Part shown: positions 10,047 through 21,790 of the stretch, piece by piece
Layout: every line of letters starts with the position of its first letter
Position numbering within the stretch: the first letter of the stretch is position 1
From: Endosaccharibacter trunci
Lineage (GTDB): Bacteria; Pseudomonadota; Alphaproteobacteria; Acetobacterales; Acetobacteraceae
NCBI GenBank assembly: GCA_024515975.1
Contig: JAMSKV010000003.1
Coordinates: 62,001-126,000 of the forward strand
Length of the DNA: 64,000 nucleotides
Reading direction: 5' to 3'
Translations under genes and position numbers: made by a program
The notes under the pieces: model-generated
What the model was told of the DNA's origin: nothing
Database searches by the model: none
The model's input: the letters and a program-made list of their open reading frames with translations, nothing else

Positions 10047-11353
10047 CGCGTTTCCTTCCCTGTCTCACGCTCCCGCGTGCCGAATCCGTAGATCAGCGCG
10101 GTGAGCACCGCGACAAGGGCGGCCAGCAGCAGAGCGGCGGTGAAGGAGCCGGTCGCCTGCACCATGAATCCGGTCAGTGCCGGCGCCGCGGCCGCCCCGA
10201 CGGAGCCGCCGACGTTCTGGAACGCTTCCAGGGTCGCCACCTTGTCATGCGTGGTCGCCACCGCCGCCATCGCCCAGCCGCAGGACGAGGCGAGGCTGGC
10301 CGCGAACAACGCCACGCAGACCAGGGCGATCGCCGCCGCCGTGCTGTTCACCAGCACGGCGCTTGCCGTGCAGGCCGCCGTCACCAGCATGCCGGCGACC
10401 AGAGGCAGGCGGCAGCTCGCCAGCGGCCGTACCCCGCGCCCGGTCAACAGGCGCGACGCCGCCCCGCCCAGCAATGCGCCGAGAAACCCGCAACCCTGCG
10501 GTACCGCCGTCCAGATCCCGGCCTGCGCGATGCTCAAATGGCGCGCGCGCTGGAGATAATCCGGCAGCCAGGTGCCGTAGAGCCAGGTCAGATACACCAC
10601 GCCGACGAAGCCGATCGCCATGCCCCAGGCGGTGCGGTCGCGCAGAAGGCTGGTCCAGCCTGCGGGCGCGGTCTCGTCCGGCTCGTCCTCCGCCACGATC
10701 CAGTCCTGCTCCTCGCCGGACAGGCCGTGCCGGTCCGGGTCGCGATAGACCAGCACCCAGGCCAGCGCGATCAACAGCCCCAGCGCGCCGACCGCGACGA
10801 ACATCGTCCGCCAGCCATAGGCGAGCAGCAAAGTGGTCAGGATGAGCGGCGCGATCGCCGGGCCGAGGGCCGAGGAGGCGTTGAACAGCCCGATCGGAAA
10901 GGCGCGGGCGGAAGCGCGGAACCAGTTGGAGCAGACCTTGGTCCCGGCGAGATACATCGGCGACTCGCCGATCCCCAGCGCCGCGCGCGCGGCGACGAAC
11001 GGCGCCAGGCCGCCGACGAACCCGGCCGCCATCTGCGCGCCCGACCACAACACCAGTCCCGCCCCCATCACCCGGCGCGGCCCGGCGCGGTCGATCAGGA
11101 TGCCCACGGGGATCTGCGCCAGCCCGTAGGCGACGGAGAACGCAGATAGAAGCAGCCCCATCTGCGCGTCGTCGAGACGCAGATCGGCGCGGATGGAGGA
11201 ATTGCCAATGGAGAGCGCCGAGCGGTCGAGATAATTCACCGTGCCGGCGATCATCAGCAGCGCCAGGGCCAGCACGCGCATCCGCGTGGCCCGCCTGGAC
11301 GGAAAGCGCTGCCGGGACAGGGCGGCGGCTTGGCCGGAAACGGGGTTCACCAT
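10043..11353 (-). CDS. MFS transporter (anion:cation symporter-like)
   Basis: A 436-residue major facilitator with about twelve membrane helices. The N-terminal part ([15 protein letters not shown]) and the loop following helix 2 ([22 protein letters not shown]) are typical of the ACS/phthalate/hexuronate permease group, which move organic acid anions such as glucarate, galactonate or tartrate. It is translationally coupled to the downstream dehydrogenase, suggesting a hydroxy-acid uptake and oxidation pair. The gap to parC (11354-11490) contains the divergent promoters. Confidence 0.88.
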   Translation of the reverse strand: MVNPVSGQAAALSRQRFPSRRATRMRVLALALLMIAGTVNYLDRSALSIGNSSIRADLRLDDAQMGLLLSAFSVAYGLAQIPVGILIDRAGPRRVMGAGLVLWSGAQMAAGFVGGLAPFVAARAALGIGESPMYLAGTKVCSNWFRASARAFPIGLFNASSALGPAIAPLILTTLLLAYGWRTMFVAVGALGLLIALAWVLVYRDPDRHGLSGEEQDWIVAEDEPDETAPAGWTSLLRDRTAWGMAIGFVGVVYLTWLYGTWLPDYLQRARHLSIAQAGIWTAVPQGCGFLGALLGGAASRLLTGRGVRPLASCRLPLVAGMLVTAACTASAVLVNSTAAAIALVCVALFAASLASSCGWAMAAVATTHDKVATLEAFQNVGGSVGAAAAPALTGFMVQATGSFTAALLLAALVAVLTALIYGFGTRERETGKETR

Positions 11354-11490
11354 CGCGATCGCTCCCGTCGCCGGCCGGACCGTGTCCCGGCTCGCCCTGC
11401 TGGCCTTCGGGCAGGGTTGCAGGTCGCGCCGGGCTGGACAAGGGGCGTCTTCTCTGTTTGTTCCTGTGCAGTCTTGGGGGAGATGCGACG

Positions 11491-13704
11491 ATGCCGGACG
11501 ATCACGCGGGTCATATCGAGCCGACCGGCCTCAGCGAGGCGCTGAGCGAGCGCTATCTCGCCTATGCCATGTCGACCATCATGTCGCGCTCGCTGCCAGA
11601 CGTGCGCGACGGGCTCAAGCCGGTGCATCGCCGCCTGGTCTATGCGATGCAGCAGCTCAAGCTCGACCCCAAGGCCGGCTTCAAGAAATGCGCCCGCGTG
11701 GTCGGCGACGTGATCGGCAAGTTCCATCCGCATGGCGACGTCGCGGTCTACGAGGCGCTGGTGCGTCTGGCGCAGGATTTCGCCGTCCGCTACCCGCTGG
11801 TCGAGGGGCAGGGCAATTTCGGCTCCATCGACGGCGATAACGCCGCGGCGATGCGCTACACCGAAGCCCGGCTCACCGAGGTCGCCCAGGCGCTGCTGGA
11901 AGGCATCGAGGACGACGCGGTCGATTTCCGCCCGACCTATGACGGCGAGGAAAGCGAGCCGGTCGTGCTTCCGGCCAATTTCCCCAACCTGCTCGCCAAT
12001 GGCGCCGCCGGGATCGCTGTCGGCATGGCGACCTCGATCCCGCCGCATAATGCGGGCGAAGTGTGTCAGGCCGCCGCCTTGCTCGCGAAGAAGCGCGACA
12101 CCCCGCTCGATGCGTTGCTCGCCGTGATGCCGGGCCCGGACTTCCCCACCGGCGGGCTGATCGTCGAGGACCCGGCGGCGATCCGCACCGCCTACGAGAC
12201 CGGGCGCGGCGGCTTCCGCATCCGGGCGCGCTGGGAGAAGGAGGAGCTGCGCTTCGGCACCTGGCAGATCGTGGTGACCGAGATCCCGTATCAGGTGCAG
12301 AAGGCGCGCCTGATCGAGCAGATCGCCGAGCTGATGGAGCTGAAGAAGCTGCCGCTGCTGGGCGACGTGCGTGACGAAAGCACCACCGATATCCGCCTGG
12401 TGCTGGAGCCGAAGAGCAAGGGCGTCGAGCCCGACGTGCTGATGGAGACGCTGTTCCGCGCCACGCAGCTCGAGACGCGTTTCGGGCTGAACATGAACGT
12501 GCTGGCCACCGACCGCACGCCGCGCGTGATGGGCCTGCGCGAGGTGCTGCTGGAGTGGCTCGACCACCGGCACGAGGTGCTGAAGCGCCGCTCCGCGCAT
12601 CGCCTCGCCGCCGTGCTGCGCCGCCTGGAGATCCTGGACGGGTTCCTCGCCGTCTATCTCAACCTGGACGAGGTGATCCGAATCGTCCGCGAGGAGGACG
12701 AGCCCAAGCCGGCCCTGATGCGCGCCTTCGGCCTCACCGAGCTCCAGGCCGATTCCGTGCTCAACATGCGTCTGCGCTCCTTGCGCCGGCTGGAGGAGAT
12801 GGAAATCCGGCGCGAGCACGCCACGCTCTCCAAGGAGCGCGAAGAGCTGGACATGCTTCTGGCCAGCGACATGCTGCGCTGGAAGCGGATCGGCAAGGAT
12901 CTGGACCGGCTCGGCAAGCAGTTCGGCGGCGGGGCGCTGGGGTCTCGCCGCTCCACGCTGAGCGCGCCGCCGGCGCCGATCGACATGTCCGCGCTGGCCA
13001 CCGTCGAGCGCGAGCCGATCACCGTGATCCTCAGCCGCCAGGGCTGGATCCGGGCGGTGCGCGGCCACGGGATCGACCCCGCGGCGCAGAAATTCAAGGA
13101 AGGCGACGGTCTGCGGGCCGATCTCGGCGTGGTGGAGTGCTCCACCGCCGACCGTCTCTGCGCGTTCGCCAGCGACGGGCGCGCCTTCACGCTGAAGGCG
13201 GGCGACCTGCCGCGCGGACGCGGCGACGGGCAGCCGATCCGCCTGATGATCGAGCTGGCCAATGAGGGGCAGGTGATCGCCCTGTTCCCGCTGCCGGACA
13301 ACGGCCGGTTCCTGCTGGCCGGCTCGAACGGGCGCGGCCTGGTGATCGAGACGGCCGATCTTGCGTCGGAGAAGCGCACCGGACGGCAGGTGCTGAACCT
13401 GAAGCCGGGCGAAACTGCCATCGCCTGCGTCCCCGCCAATGGCGATACCGTCGCGGTGCTCGGCGAGAACCGCAAATTCCTGGTTTTCCCTCTGGAACAG
13501 GTCGCCGTGCTCAGCCGCGGCACCGGCACCACCCTGCAACGCTACAAGGACGGTGGCCTCAAAGCTCTCCGCGTTTTTACCGCCGCTGATGGGCTGGTCT
13601 GGAGCGAGGGCGCCAAGGCCCGGTCCATGGCCGATCTGCTGGGTTGGACCGGCGGGCGCGGGGATGTGGGCAAGCAGGCGCCGCGTTGGGCGGTGGTGGA
13701 ATAA
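11491..13704 (+). CDS. parC: DNA topoisomerase IV subunit A
   Basis: A 737-residue type II topoisomerase A subunit that decatenates chromosomes with ParE. Catalytic Tyr123 is in MRYTEAR. The quinolone-determining region reads [17 protein letters not shown]; the position matching E. coli Ser80 is Val84 while the acidic residue four further on is kept (Glu88). A coiled region near residues 400-470 and a C-terminal beta-pinwheel follow. ATG 11491 is preceded by GGGGGAG. ParC rather than GyrA is indicated by length and by lack of a clear GyrA box. The stop at 13704 is followed by a sharp fall in G+C. Confidence 0.93.
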   Translation: MPDDHAGHIEPTGLSEALSERYLAYAMSTIMSRSLPDVRDGLKPVHRRLVYAMQQLKLDPKAGFKKCARVVGDVIGKFHPHGDVAVYEALVRLAQDFAVRYPLVEGQGNFGSIDGDNAAAMRYTEARLTEVAQALLEGIEDDAVDFRPTYDGEESEPVVLPANFPNLLANGAAGIAVGMATSIPPHNAGEVCQAAALLAKKRDTPLDALLAVMPGPDFPTGGLIVEDPAAIRTAYETGRGGFRIRARWEKEELRFGTWQIVVTEIPYQVQKARLIEQIAELMELKKLPLLGDVRDESTTDIRLVLEPKSKGVEPDVLMETLFRATQLETRFGLNMNVLATDRTPRVMGLREVLLEWLDHRHEVLKRRSAHRLAAVLRRLEILDGFLAVYLNLDEVIRIVREEDEPKPALMRAFGLTELQADSVLNMRLRSLRRLEEMEIRREHATLSKEREELDMLLASDMLRWKRIGKDLDRLGKQFGGGALGSRRSTLSAPPAPIDMSALATVEREPITVILSRQGWIRAVRGHGIDPAAQKFKEGDGLRADLGVVECSTADRLCAFASDGRAFTLKAGDLPRGRGDGQPIRLMIELANEGQVIALFPLPDNGRFLLAGSNGRGLVIETADLASEKRTGRQVLNLKPGETAIACVPANGDTVAVLGENRKFLVFPLEQVAVLSRGTGTTLQRYKDGGLKALRVFTAADGLVWSEGAKARSMADLLGWTGGRGDVGKQAPRWAVVE

Positions 13705-13833
13705 ATCTGGCGGCTAATGACGTTGCAACTTAAAAATGAGTTGACAGCTTGCATTCAATCGATACTGACCAACTCGCAGTGCCATGTGGAAGAAAATTAT
13801 GCATCGGATGGGTTACTCTAGAGACTGGCTGCC

Positions 13834-14925
13834 GTGACCGATTGCTCCATCCAAGCTACCAAGCTTCGACAGAAAATTGAAGTAACTGCGGCATGTAGAT
13901 TTGCTGCCGCGGACCGACTTGATGCGCGAGACTGGAGCATAACGGTCGTCAACGCTGTTGCGACTGTTATCGTCATAGCGGCATCTGTTTTGCCATATGG
14001 ATTTCATGTCAGCGCAGATATGGCATCTTATATTGGAATTGGGACAATTGCGGCATCGATTGCCTTGCTTGCGACGTCTCTCTTGCAGAATGCTTTAAGA
14101 AGTTCTGTAGATGCTGCCCTTCATCGTAGATGTGCACGCGAGCTAAATAGCCTTGTGAGGGAAATGGAATTCTCAAATGTTAATGACTTAGAATATCCTG
14201 TAATAATGAATGAAAGATATGATAGAATACTTATGAGTTATGAGATAAATCACACTAGACGCGATTATCTTAGGGTAAAAGAACGCATGGCGTCCATAGT
14301 CAGGAGAAATAGGGAAGATGAAACTGGACAGGTCCAGCCGCTAGGGGCGGTAATCTCTCGGATGGTAGAAAATATATTGGAAGAGGACTCTCCGACGCGA
14401 GGAAAAATTGGCTACGTTAGTGCGGCATTTTTTGGAATTACGATAATACTCGTTCCAATCGTTATTGGAATGAAAGACCTGAGAGACAACATGAAATCTC
14501 AGAGAATTTTACAAGAGCCTCATCTCTCTGTAAGTGCAAACACATTCCACTTCAAGGATAATGCTGCATCTGTGCTTTTGTTTGTGAAGAATTTTGGAAA
14601 CAGTACGGCATATAATGTCGGAATCGATGTAAATTCAATTCTTATAGTCGGTTCATCTTCAATTCCTTCTGTTAGGATTAAGATGGAAAACGCACGTGGA
14701 AGTATCCCGGCTATCGGTGAGAAAGAAGCCTACGGATCTTTTATAACATTATCTCATATAAAAGATCAGATTCCGGCCATAACGAGTGGACAGGAATTCG
14801 ATATTGTTGGCGATATAGAATATCGAGATGTACTAAAATCCGAGATTCACATTCAGTTCTGTCAAAAGATTTTGCTAAATCAGAGTGGAGAAATTGTTGA
14901 TCAGGAGATGTGTGATGCGCATTGA
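13834..14925 (+). CDS. SLATT-domain membrane protein with C-terminal beta-rich domain (putative conflict effector)
   Basis: A 363-residue protein starting at GTG. Helical N-terminus (residues 10-32, RQKIEVTAACRFAAADRLD), two membrane helices (about 36-57 and 65-86), a helical cytoplasmic part with the hallmark YEINHTRRDY at 136-145, a third membrane helix (about 192-213), then a beta-rich domain of about 140 residues containing VKNFGNSTAYNVGID. The N-terminal architecture matches SLATT domains, predicted pore-forming effectors of nucleotide-signalling conflict systems. No nucleotide cyclase or other partner is adjacent. Base composition and codon use are far more AT-rich than both neighbours (parC, bpt), indicating transfer. 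Anti-phage function is inference. Confidence 0.75.
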   Translation: MTDCSIQATKLRQKIEVTAACRFAAADRLDARDWSITVVNAVATVIVIAASVLPYGFHVSADMASYIGIGTIAASIALLATSLLQNALRSSVDAALHRRCARELNSLVREMEFSNVNDLEYPVIMNERYDRILMSYEINHTRRDYLRVKERMASIVRRNREDETGQVQPLGAVISRMVENILEEDSPTRGKIGYVSAAFFGITIILVPIVIGMKDLRDNMKSQRILQEPHLSVSANTFHFKDNAASVLLFVKNFGNSTAYNVGIDVNSILIVGSSSIPSVRIKMENARGSIPAIGEKEAYGSFITLSHIKDQIPAITSGQEFDIVGDIEYRDVLKSEIHIQFCQKILLNQSGEIVDQEMCDAH

Positions 14926-14986
14926 AACAACGTATAAACTTGCAACGTTTATAGATGACTGGAATCTCATGAAATATATAAAATAC

Positions 14987-15730
14987 CTAGAATGGTTTCC
15001 CATCTAGATTATACTGTAGCTCCTGCCACCCACCTGGCGTCAGCACCTCACTCGGCCTGAACCGCGCCTTGTACGCCATCTTCCGACTATCAGCGACCCA
15101 GTACCCCAGATACACATACCCCAGCCCCAGCGCCGCGCACCGGTCGATCAGCCATAGGATCGCGAACGAGCCCAGCGACCGCTCCGCCAGTTCCGGCGCG
15201 AAGAACGAGTACACTGCCGACAGCCCGTCGCCCAGGCGATCGGTGAGGCACACGCCGATCAGCTCGTCCTCCGGGTCGCGGAACTCGACCAGCACGGTGT
15301 CGATCGGGGTATCCTCGATCATGGCGCGGTAGTCGTAGAAGCTCATCGCCGCCATGTCGCCGTCGCCGTGTCGGGCCTGCTGATAGCGCTTGAACAGGGC
15401 GTACTGCTCCGCCGTCGCCCGCGCCGGCACCTCGAACCCGTCCACCAGCACGTTGCGCGTCCGGATGCGGCGCAGGGTGCGCCCCGGCTGGAACCGCGCG
15501 ACGGGGATGCGGATCGGCACGCAGGCATTGCAGCTCGGGCAGACCGGGGCATAGGCGATGTTGTGCGAGCGGCGGAACCCGGCGCGGGACAGGCGGTCGT
15601 GCAGAGCCTCGGCGTCCGGCCCGGTGATCTCCGTCACCACCTTCCGCTCCACGCGCCCGGCCACGTAGGGGCAGGGCAGGGGGGCGGTGGTGTAGAAGAA
15701 TTGCGGACGGCGGGGCGAGCTGTAGGTCAT
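14987..15730 (-). CDS. bpt: Aspartate/glutamate leucyltransferase (arginyltransferase family)
   Basis: A 247-residue aminoacyl-tRNA-protein transferase of the bacterial Bpt type, which adds Leu to N-terminal Asp or Glu and so routes proteins to ClpS/ClpAP. The N-terminal domain has the cysteine motif CPSCNAC and the stretch SRAGFRRSHNIAYAP; the C-terminal domain has a GNAT-like fold (ELIGVCLTDRLGDGLSAVYS; YVYLGYWV). Length is typical. Its 3' end is 62 bp from the SLATT gene, at the point where normal high G+C returns. Confidence 0.92.
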   Translation of the reverse strand: MTYSSPRRPQFFYTTAPLPCPYVAGRVERKVVTEITGPDAEALHDRLSRAGFRRSHNIAYAPVCPSCNACVPIRIPVARFQPGRTLRRIRTRNVLVDGFEVPARATAEQYALFKRYQQARHGDGDMAAMSFYDYRAMIEDTPIDTVLVEFRDPEDELIGVCLTDRLGDGLSAVYSFFAPELAERSLGSFAILWLIDRCAALGLGYVYLGYWVADSRKMAYKARFRPSEVLTPGGWQELQYNLDGKPF

Positions 15731-15761
15731 GGGCGGATGCGTCCGGTCTCCCTGGGTCCGG

Positions 15762-18056
15762 TCACGGCAGCAGCAAAAGCCTGGCTGCGACGTGGTCGGG
15801 CTGGCGTCGAAGTTCCATGCTAGAACCGTCCAGCCAGGAACGCATCAGATTCCACGCGTCCGGCGACAGCCAGTTGCCGGATTGCCCGGGCGTGACGATG
15901 AAGCGCGAGCGGTCCGGGTCGGCCAGATTGTAGAGGCCGCGATAGGCGGCGCCATGCACGGCGTCGAAGTCCCCAAGGGCGCCGCCGGCTCGCAAGAGCG
16001 TGGTGTCGTCGCCGCCGATTGGCGCATCCGCGCGGGCCAGGTGCTTCACCAGCGGGATCGATCGCAGCAGGGCGTTCTCGAACACGACGTGATGCGCGGC
16101 GCCCCAGCGCCAGCGGGCCGGATCGTCGCCGAACCGCCCGGCGAGCGCGACCGTGCTCTCGTCCAGCGCCCGCGCCAGGGCCGGCGTGCAGTTGCCGGCG
16201 CACCATGCGGCCCCCGCCGGAGACAGGAACAGGGTCGCCATGTCCTCCCAGCTGTCGGAGACGCTGCCGATGTGCGCGCTGGTCTCCACGTCGATTACGA
16301 AACGCTGGATCCAGGCGTTGAAGATCAAGGGTTGCGGCGCGTCGGCGTGCATGTCGCCGGTCCAGCCTGGCAGGAGCGCCCGTGCCTTGCCGGCGATCCC
16401 GTCCGCTCGCGGCACGCGGGCCAGCAGGACCGGCACAGTGGCGGCGGCGAACGTGCTTTTAATGTCGCTCTGCATGCGGCCGAATTCGGCCAGGTCGTGC
16501 CTCGGTGCGGTGGAGAGAAGGGCGCGGATGCGGTCGGCGCGCCAGAGGGCGGGCCAGTCGCGGCCCATGTAGACCGGGAAATCGGGCGGTGCGGTGCGTT
16601 CGTTGGCGTTGAGGATCTGCCCGGAGGCGGGCGAGACGATGTGCGGCAGGGCATCGCCGCTGGCCTCGCCGGTCCAGTCCGACGCGCCGCTGGCGCCGTC
16701 CGCCGGAAACGCGCCGTCGCCGGAGCGGCGGATCGGCACGTGGCCGGTGGTGAACTGGCCGATCGTGTCTCGGTCCGCGACCAGCAGGTTCTGCACCGGA
16801 GAGGCGATCAGCGCCGCATCCGTGCCGGCGTCCGCGACGCTTTGCGCGGTGTCGAGCGCGGCGAGCCCGGGCGAGGCGTCCTGCGGGCGTAGATTCTCGG
16901 CGGCGAGCGCCAGAACCGGCCCCTTGCCGCGTCCGGGCAGTGCGTCGCTGATCACCGGGCCGTGGCGCGAGATGCGCACGTCGAACGCGACATCCGGCGC
17001 GCCGCGGACATGGATGATCTCATGGCGGATCGCGAAGGCGCTGGGCCCGTCCGGGGTGGCGTAGCGGCCGTCCGGCAGCACGGTTTCCACGAACAGATCC
17101 TGCGTGTCGGCGGAATTGCTGGTGAAGGTCCAGGCGATGTGTCCGTTCTGGCCGATGACGATGAACGGCACGCCGGGCGCGGTGGCGCCGGCGAGCTGCA
17201 GGCCCGGCACGTCGATCCGGGCCAGATACCAGAGCGCCGGAAAGCCGAAGGCCAGATGCGGATCGCCGGCCAGGAGCGGCGCGCCTGTTGCGCTATGGCG
17301 TCCGTCCACCGCCCATTCGTCGGATTCCTCGTCCGGCAGGGTGAAGGGTGCGGGGAAGCGCGGCAGCAGGGCGTCCAGTCGATGCGCCGTGTCGGCCAGA
17401 GCGGTCTGGTCCGGCGCCTTGGTGCGGTCATGGGGGGCGAACAGGGACAGCAGGCGCGCGCGATCGAACCGGCCCGACGCATCGAGCCGGTCCAGTTCCG
17501 GGCGCCAGTTGCCGGACAGGCTGACGCCCATCAGGCGCCCCCAGAGCAGCGTGTCGACCCCGCTCCAGGGGGCGGGCGGGCCGAACGGGAGGAATTCCGG
17601 GGCGATGAAGCGGCCGCGATCGCCGATCGCCGCATTGACGCCGGACGCATAGGCGTCGAGCTGCGCTCGCATGCCCGGTGGCAGCGTCCTGTAGCTGTCT
17701 TCCGCCAGGTGGCGCAGGCCCAGGGCGCGCATCATGCGGTCGGTCGGCAGGCCGGCCGGTCCGGCGATCTCGCTGATGCGGCCGGAGCCGAGGCGGCGCA
17801 TCAGCTCCATCTGGACCATGCGGTCGCGCGCATGGATGTAGCCGAGCGCCGTGTCCGCGTCCGGCAGGTTGGCGGCGCGGATATGCGGCACGCCCTTGTC
17901 GTCGAACAGGACCGTCACCGGGGCGTGCAGGCCGTGCAGGTGCAGGGTGTGATTCGAGGGCGGCAGGGTCAGCACCAGCGCGCCGAGCCCGGCGGCGACG
18001 GCGAGACCCGCCAGAACGGAGCCGCCGAACAGGATGCGTCGAAAACGGCGTCGCAT
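15762..18056 (-). CDS. Penicillin acylase family protein (Ntn hydrolase)
   Basis: A 764-residue S45-type N-terminal-nucleophile amidase precursor. One hydrophobic N-terminal helix (LFGGSVLAGLAVAAGLGALVL) suggests export or anchoring. The alpha chain contains HLHGLHAPVTVLFDDKGVPH and ATGYI-like LGYIHARDRM. The beta chain should start at Ser in EESDEWAVDGRHSATGAPLL, where family members usually have G-S-N-x-W: here Glu precedes Ser and Asp replaces Asn, while Trp and the following GRHSATG are kept. IGQNGHIAWTFTSN carries the oxyanion residue. Physiological substrate is unknown; quorum-signal acylase activity is possible but unproven. Confidence 0.88.
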   Translation of the reverse strand: MRRRFRRILFGGSVLAGLAVAAGLGALVLTLPPSNHTLHLHGLHAPVTVLFDDKGVPHIRAANLPDADTALGYIHARDRMVQMELMRRLGSGRISEIAGPAGLPTDRMMRALGLRHLAEDSYRTLPPGMRAQLDAYASGVNAAIGDRGRFIAPEFLPFGPPAPWSGVDTLLWGRLMGVSLSGNWRPELDRLDASGRFDRARLLSLFAPHDRTKAPDQTALADTAHRLDALLPRFPAPFTLPDEESDEWAVDGRHSATGAPLLAGDPHLAFGFPALWYLARIDVPGLQLAGATAPGVPFIVIGQNGHIAWTFTSNSADTQDLFVETVLPDGRYATPDGPSAFAIRHEIIHVRGAPDVAFDVRISRHGPVISDALPGRGKGPVLALAAENLRPQDASPGLAALDTAQSVADAGTDAALIASPVQNLLVADRDTIGQFTTGHVPIRRSGDGAFPADGASGASDWTGEASGDALPHIVSPASGQILNANERTAPPDFPVYMGRDWPALWRADRIRALLSTAPRHDLAEFGRMQSDIKSTFAAATVPVLLARVPRADGIAGKARALLPGWTGDMHADAPQPLIFNAWIQRFVIDVETSAHIGSVSDSWEDMATLFLSPAGAAWCAGNCTPALARALDESTVALAGRFGDDPARWRWGAAHHVVFENALLRSIPLVKHLARADAPIGGDDTTLLRAGGALGDFDAVHGAAYRGLYNLADPDRSRFIVTPGQSGNWLSPDAWNLMRSWLDGSSMELRRQPDHVAARLLLLP

Positions 18057-18108
18057 GGGTGGGCCATCCTGTTTGGTGCGGGCAACGGAACAGTCAGAAG
18101 GACGAAAT

Positions 18109-18232
18109 GTTCTTTCTTGAAAGAAAGAACCAAAGAACTTCTGCCCGTTTGGCTCCGTGCTCGGCGGTTCTCGTCATTAAAACGGAGAGAAGTCTTTTTG
18201 CTTCTTTTTCTTCAGAAAAAGAAGACTCTTCC
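18109..18232. repeat. Intergenic two-hairpin repeat, copy 1
   Basis: Two A/T-rich hairpins about 70 bp apart. The first is GTTCTTTC/GAAAGAAC with loop TTGAAA (18109-18130). The second is CTTCTTTTTC/GAAAAAGAAG with loop TTCA (18201-18224), preceded by AGTCTTTTTG. The second hairpin and its flank recur almost unchanged at 30305-30338, and the first has a related counterpart there. It fills the gap between the acylase start and hemB end, where composition differs strongly from the genes. Confidence 0.75.
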
Positions 18233-18236
18233 GCCT

Positions 18237-20712
<2,476 letters not shown>

Positions 20713-20845
20713 GGTTTGTCGTCCTCGTCGAAGTTCACCCGGAAGCGTTGTTCCTCTTCGGGGGCTGGGATGCAAGCGGCGCGCATCGGCCCGTCTCCGG
20801 CGGGTGTGCCGCAGGCCCGCATGGACGGGTAGGAGAGGGACGCCG

Positions 20846-21790
20846 ATGCATGCGGGAAGGGCCTGGCGCGGAATGTCGAGAACGCTGATCTTTCCTGTGG
20901 CGGCGATCCTGGTGTCGCTGCTGGCGCTGCGCCTGCCCGGGCTGTTCGCGCCGCTGGGCGCCTGGGTGACGCCGCTGCTGGCCGCGGTGATGTTCCTGAT
21001 GGGCGTCAAGCTGACGATCGCCGATTTCCGCCGCGTGGCACGCCGTCCGGCCCCTGTTCTGGCCGGGATCGTGCTGCATTACGCCATCATGCCGGCTGCC
21101 GCCTGGCTGATCGCGCGCCTGCTGCATCTGCCGCCGCTGCTGGGGGCCGGGCTGATCCTGGTCGGCAGCGTCGCCAGCGGCACGGCCTCGACCGTGATGG
21201 TGTTCCTGGCGCGCGGCGACGTGGCGCTCTCGGTCAGCATAGGCGCGGTGTCGACGCTGATCGGTGTGGTGGCGACTCCGGTCTTGACCCGTCTCTATGT
21301 CTCGGCCGACGTGGCGGTGCATGGCTGGGCCATGCTGCTCGGCATCGTCGAGGTGGTGGCGCTGCCTGTCCTGGCCGGGGTGGTGGTGAATCGGCTCGCG
21401 AGCCGCCTGGTCGAGCGCCTGTCGCCGGCCTTTCCGGTTCTGTCGATGGTCGTCGTTCTGCTCATCATCGGAGTCGTGGTCGCCAGCGCGCATGCTGCGA
21501 TCGGCACGGTCGAGCCGGCTCTGCTCCTGGCCGTGGCGCTGCATAACGGCATCGGGCTGCTCGGCGGCTATTGGGGCGGCCGCGCGCTCGGGTTCGACGA
21601 GGCGGTGTGCCGGACGCTGGCGCTGGAGGTCGGGATGCAGAATTCCGGCCTCGCTGCCGCCCTGGCCCGGAGTTATGTCGCGCCGCTGGCAGCACTTCCG
21701 GCGGCCCTGTTCTCGGTCTGGCACAACCTGTCCGGATCGGTGCTGGCGGCGTGGTGGGGGCGGACATCAAAATCGCAGTCTGCCGATTAA
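20846..21790 (+). CDS. Bile acid:sodium symporter family (BASS) transporter
   Basis: A 314-residue protein with about nine or ten membrane helices. The segment MGVKLTIADFRRVARRPAPVLAG and the conserved LEVGMQNSGLAAALA near the end are diagnostic for the BASS family; bacterial members of this subgroup move organic anions such as pantoate or pyruvate with Na+. ATG 20846 is preceded by AGGAGAGGGA. Divergent from the permease gene. Its stop codon overlaps the stop of the convergent 5'-nucleotidase gene by 4 bp. Confidence 0.9.
   Translation: MHAGRAWRGMSRTLIFPVAAILVSLLALRLPGLFAPLGAWVTPLLAAVMFLMGVKLTIADFRRVARRPAPVLAGIVLHYAIMPAAAWLIARLLHLPPLLGAGLILVGSVASGTASTVMVFLARGDVALSVSIGAVSTLIGVVATPVLTRLYVSADVAVHGWAMLLGIVEVVALPVLAGVVVNRLASRLVERLSPAFPVLSMVVVLLIIGVVVASAHAAIGTVEPALLLAVALHNGIGLLGGYWGGRALGFDEAVCRTLALEVGMQNSGLAAALARSYVAPLAALPAALFSVWHNLSGSVLAAWWGRTSKSQSAD

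Noticed and set aside
13741..13766. TTGACA followed by GATACT upstream of the SLATT gene as a promoter
   Set aside because: Spacing is 14 bases, too short for a confident sigma-70 promoter; left unannotated.
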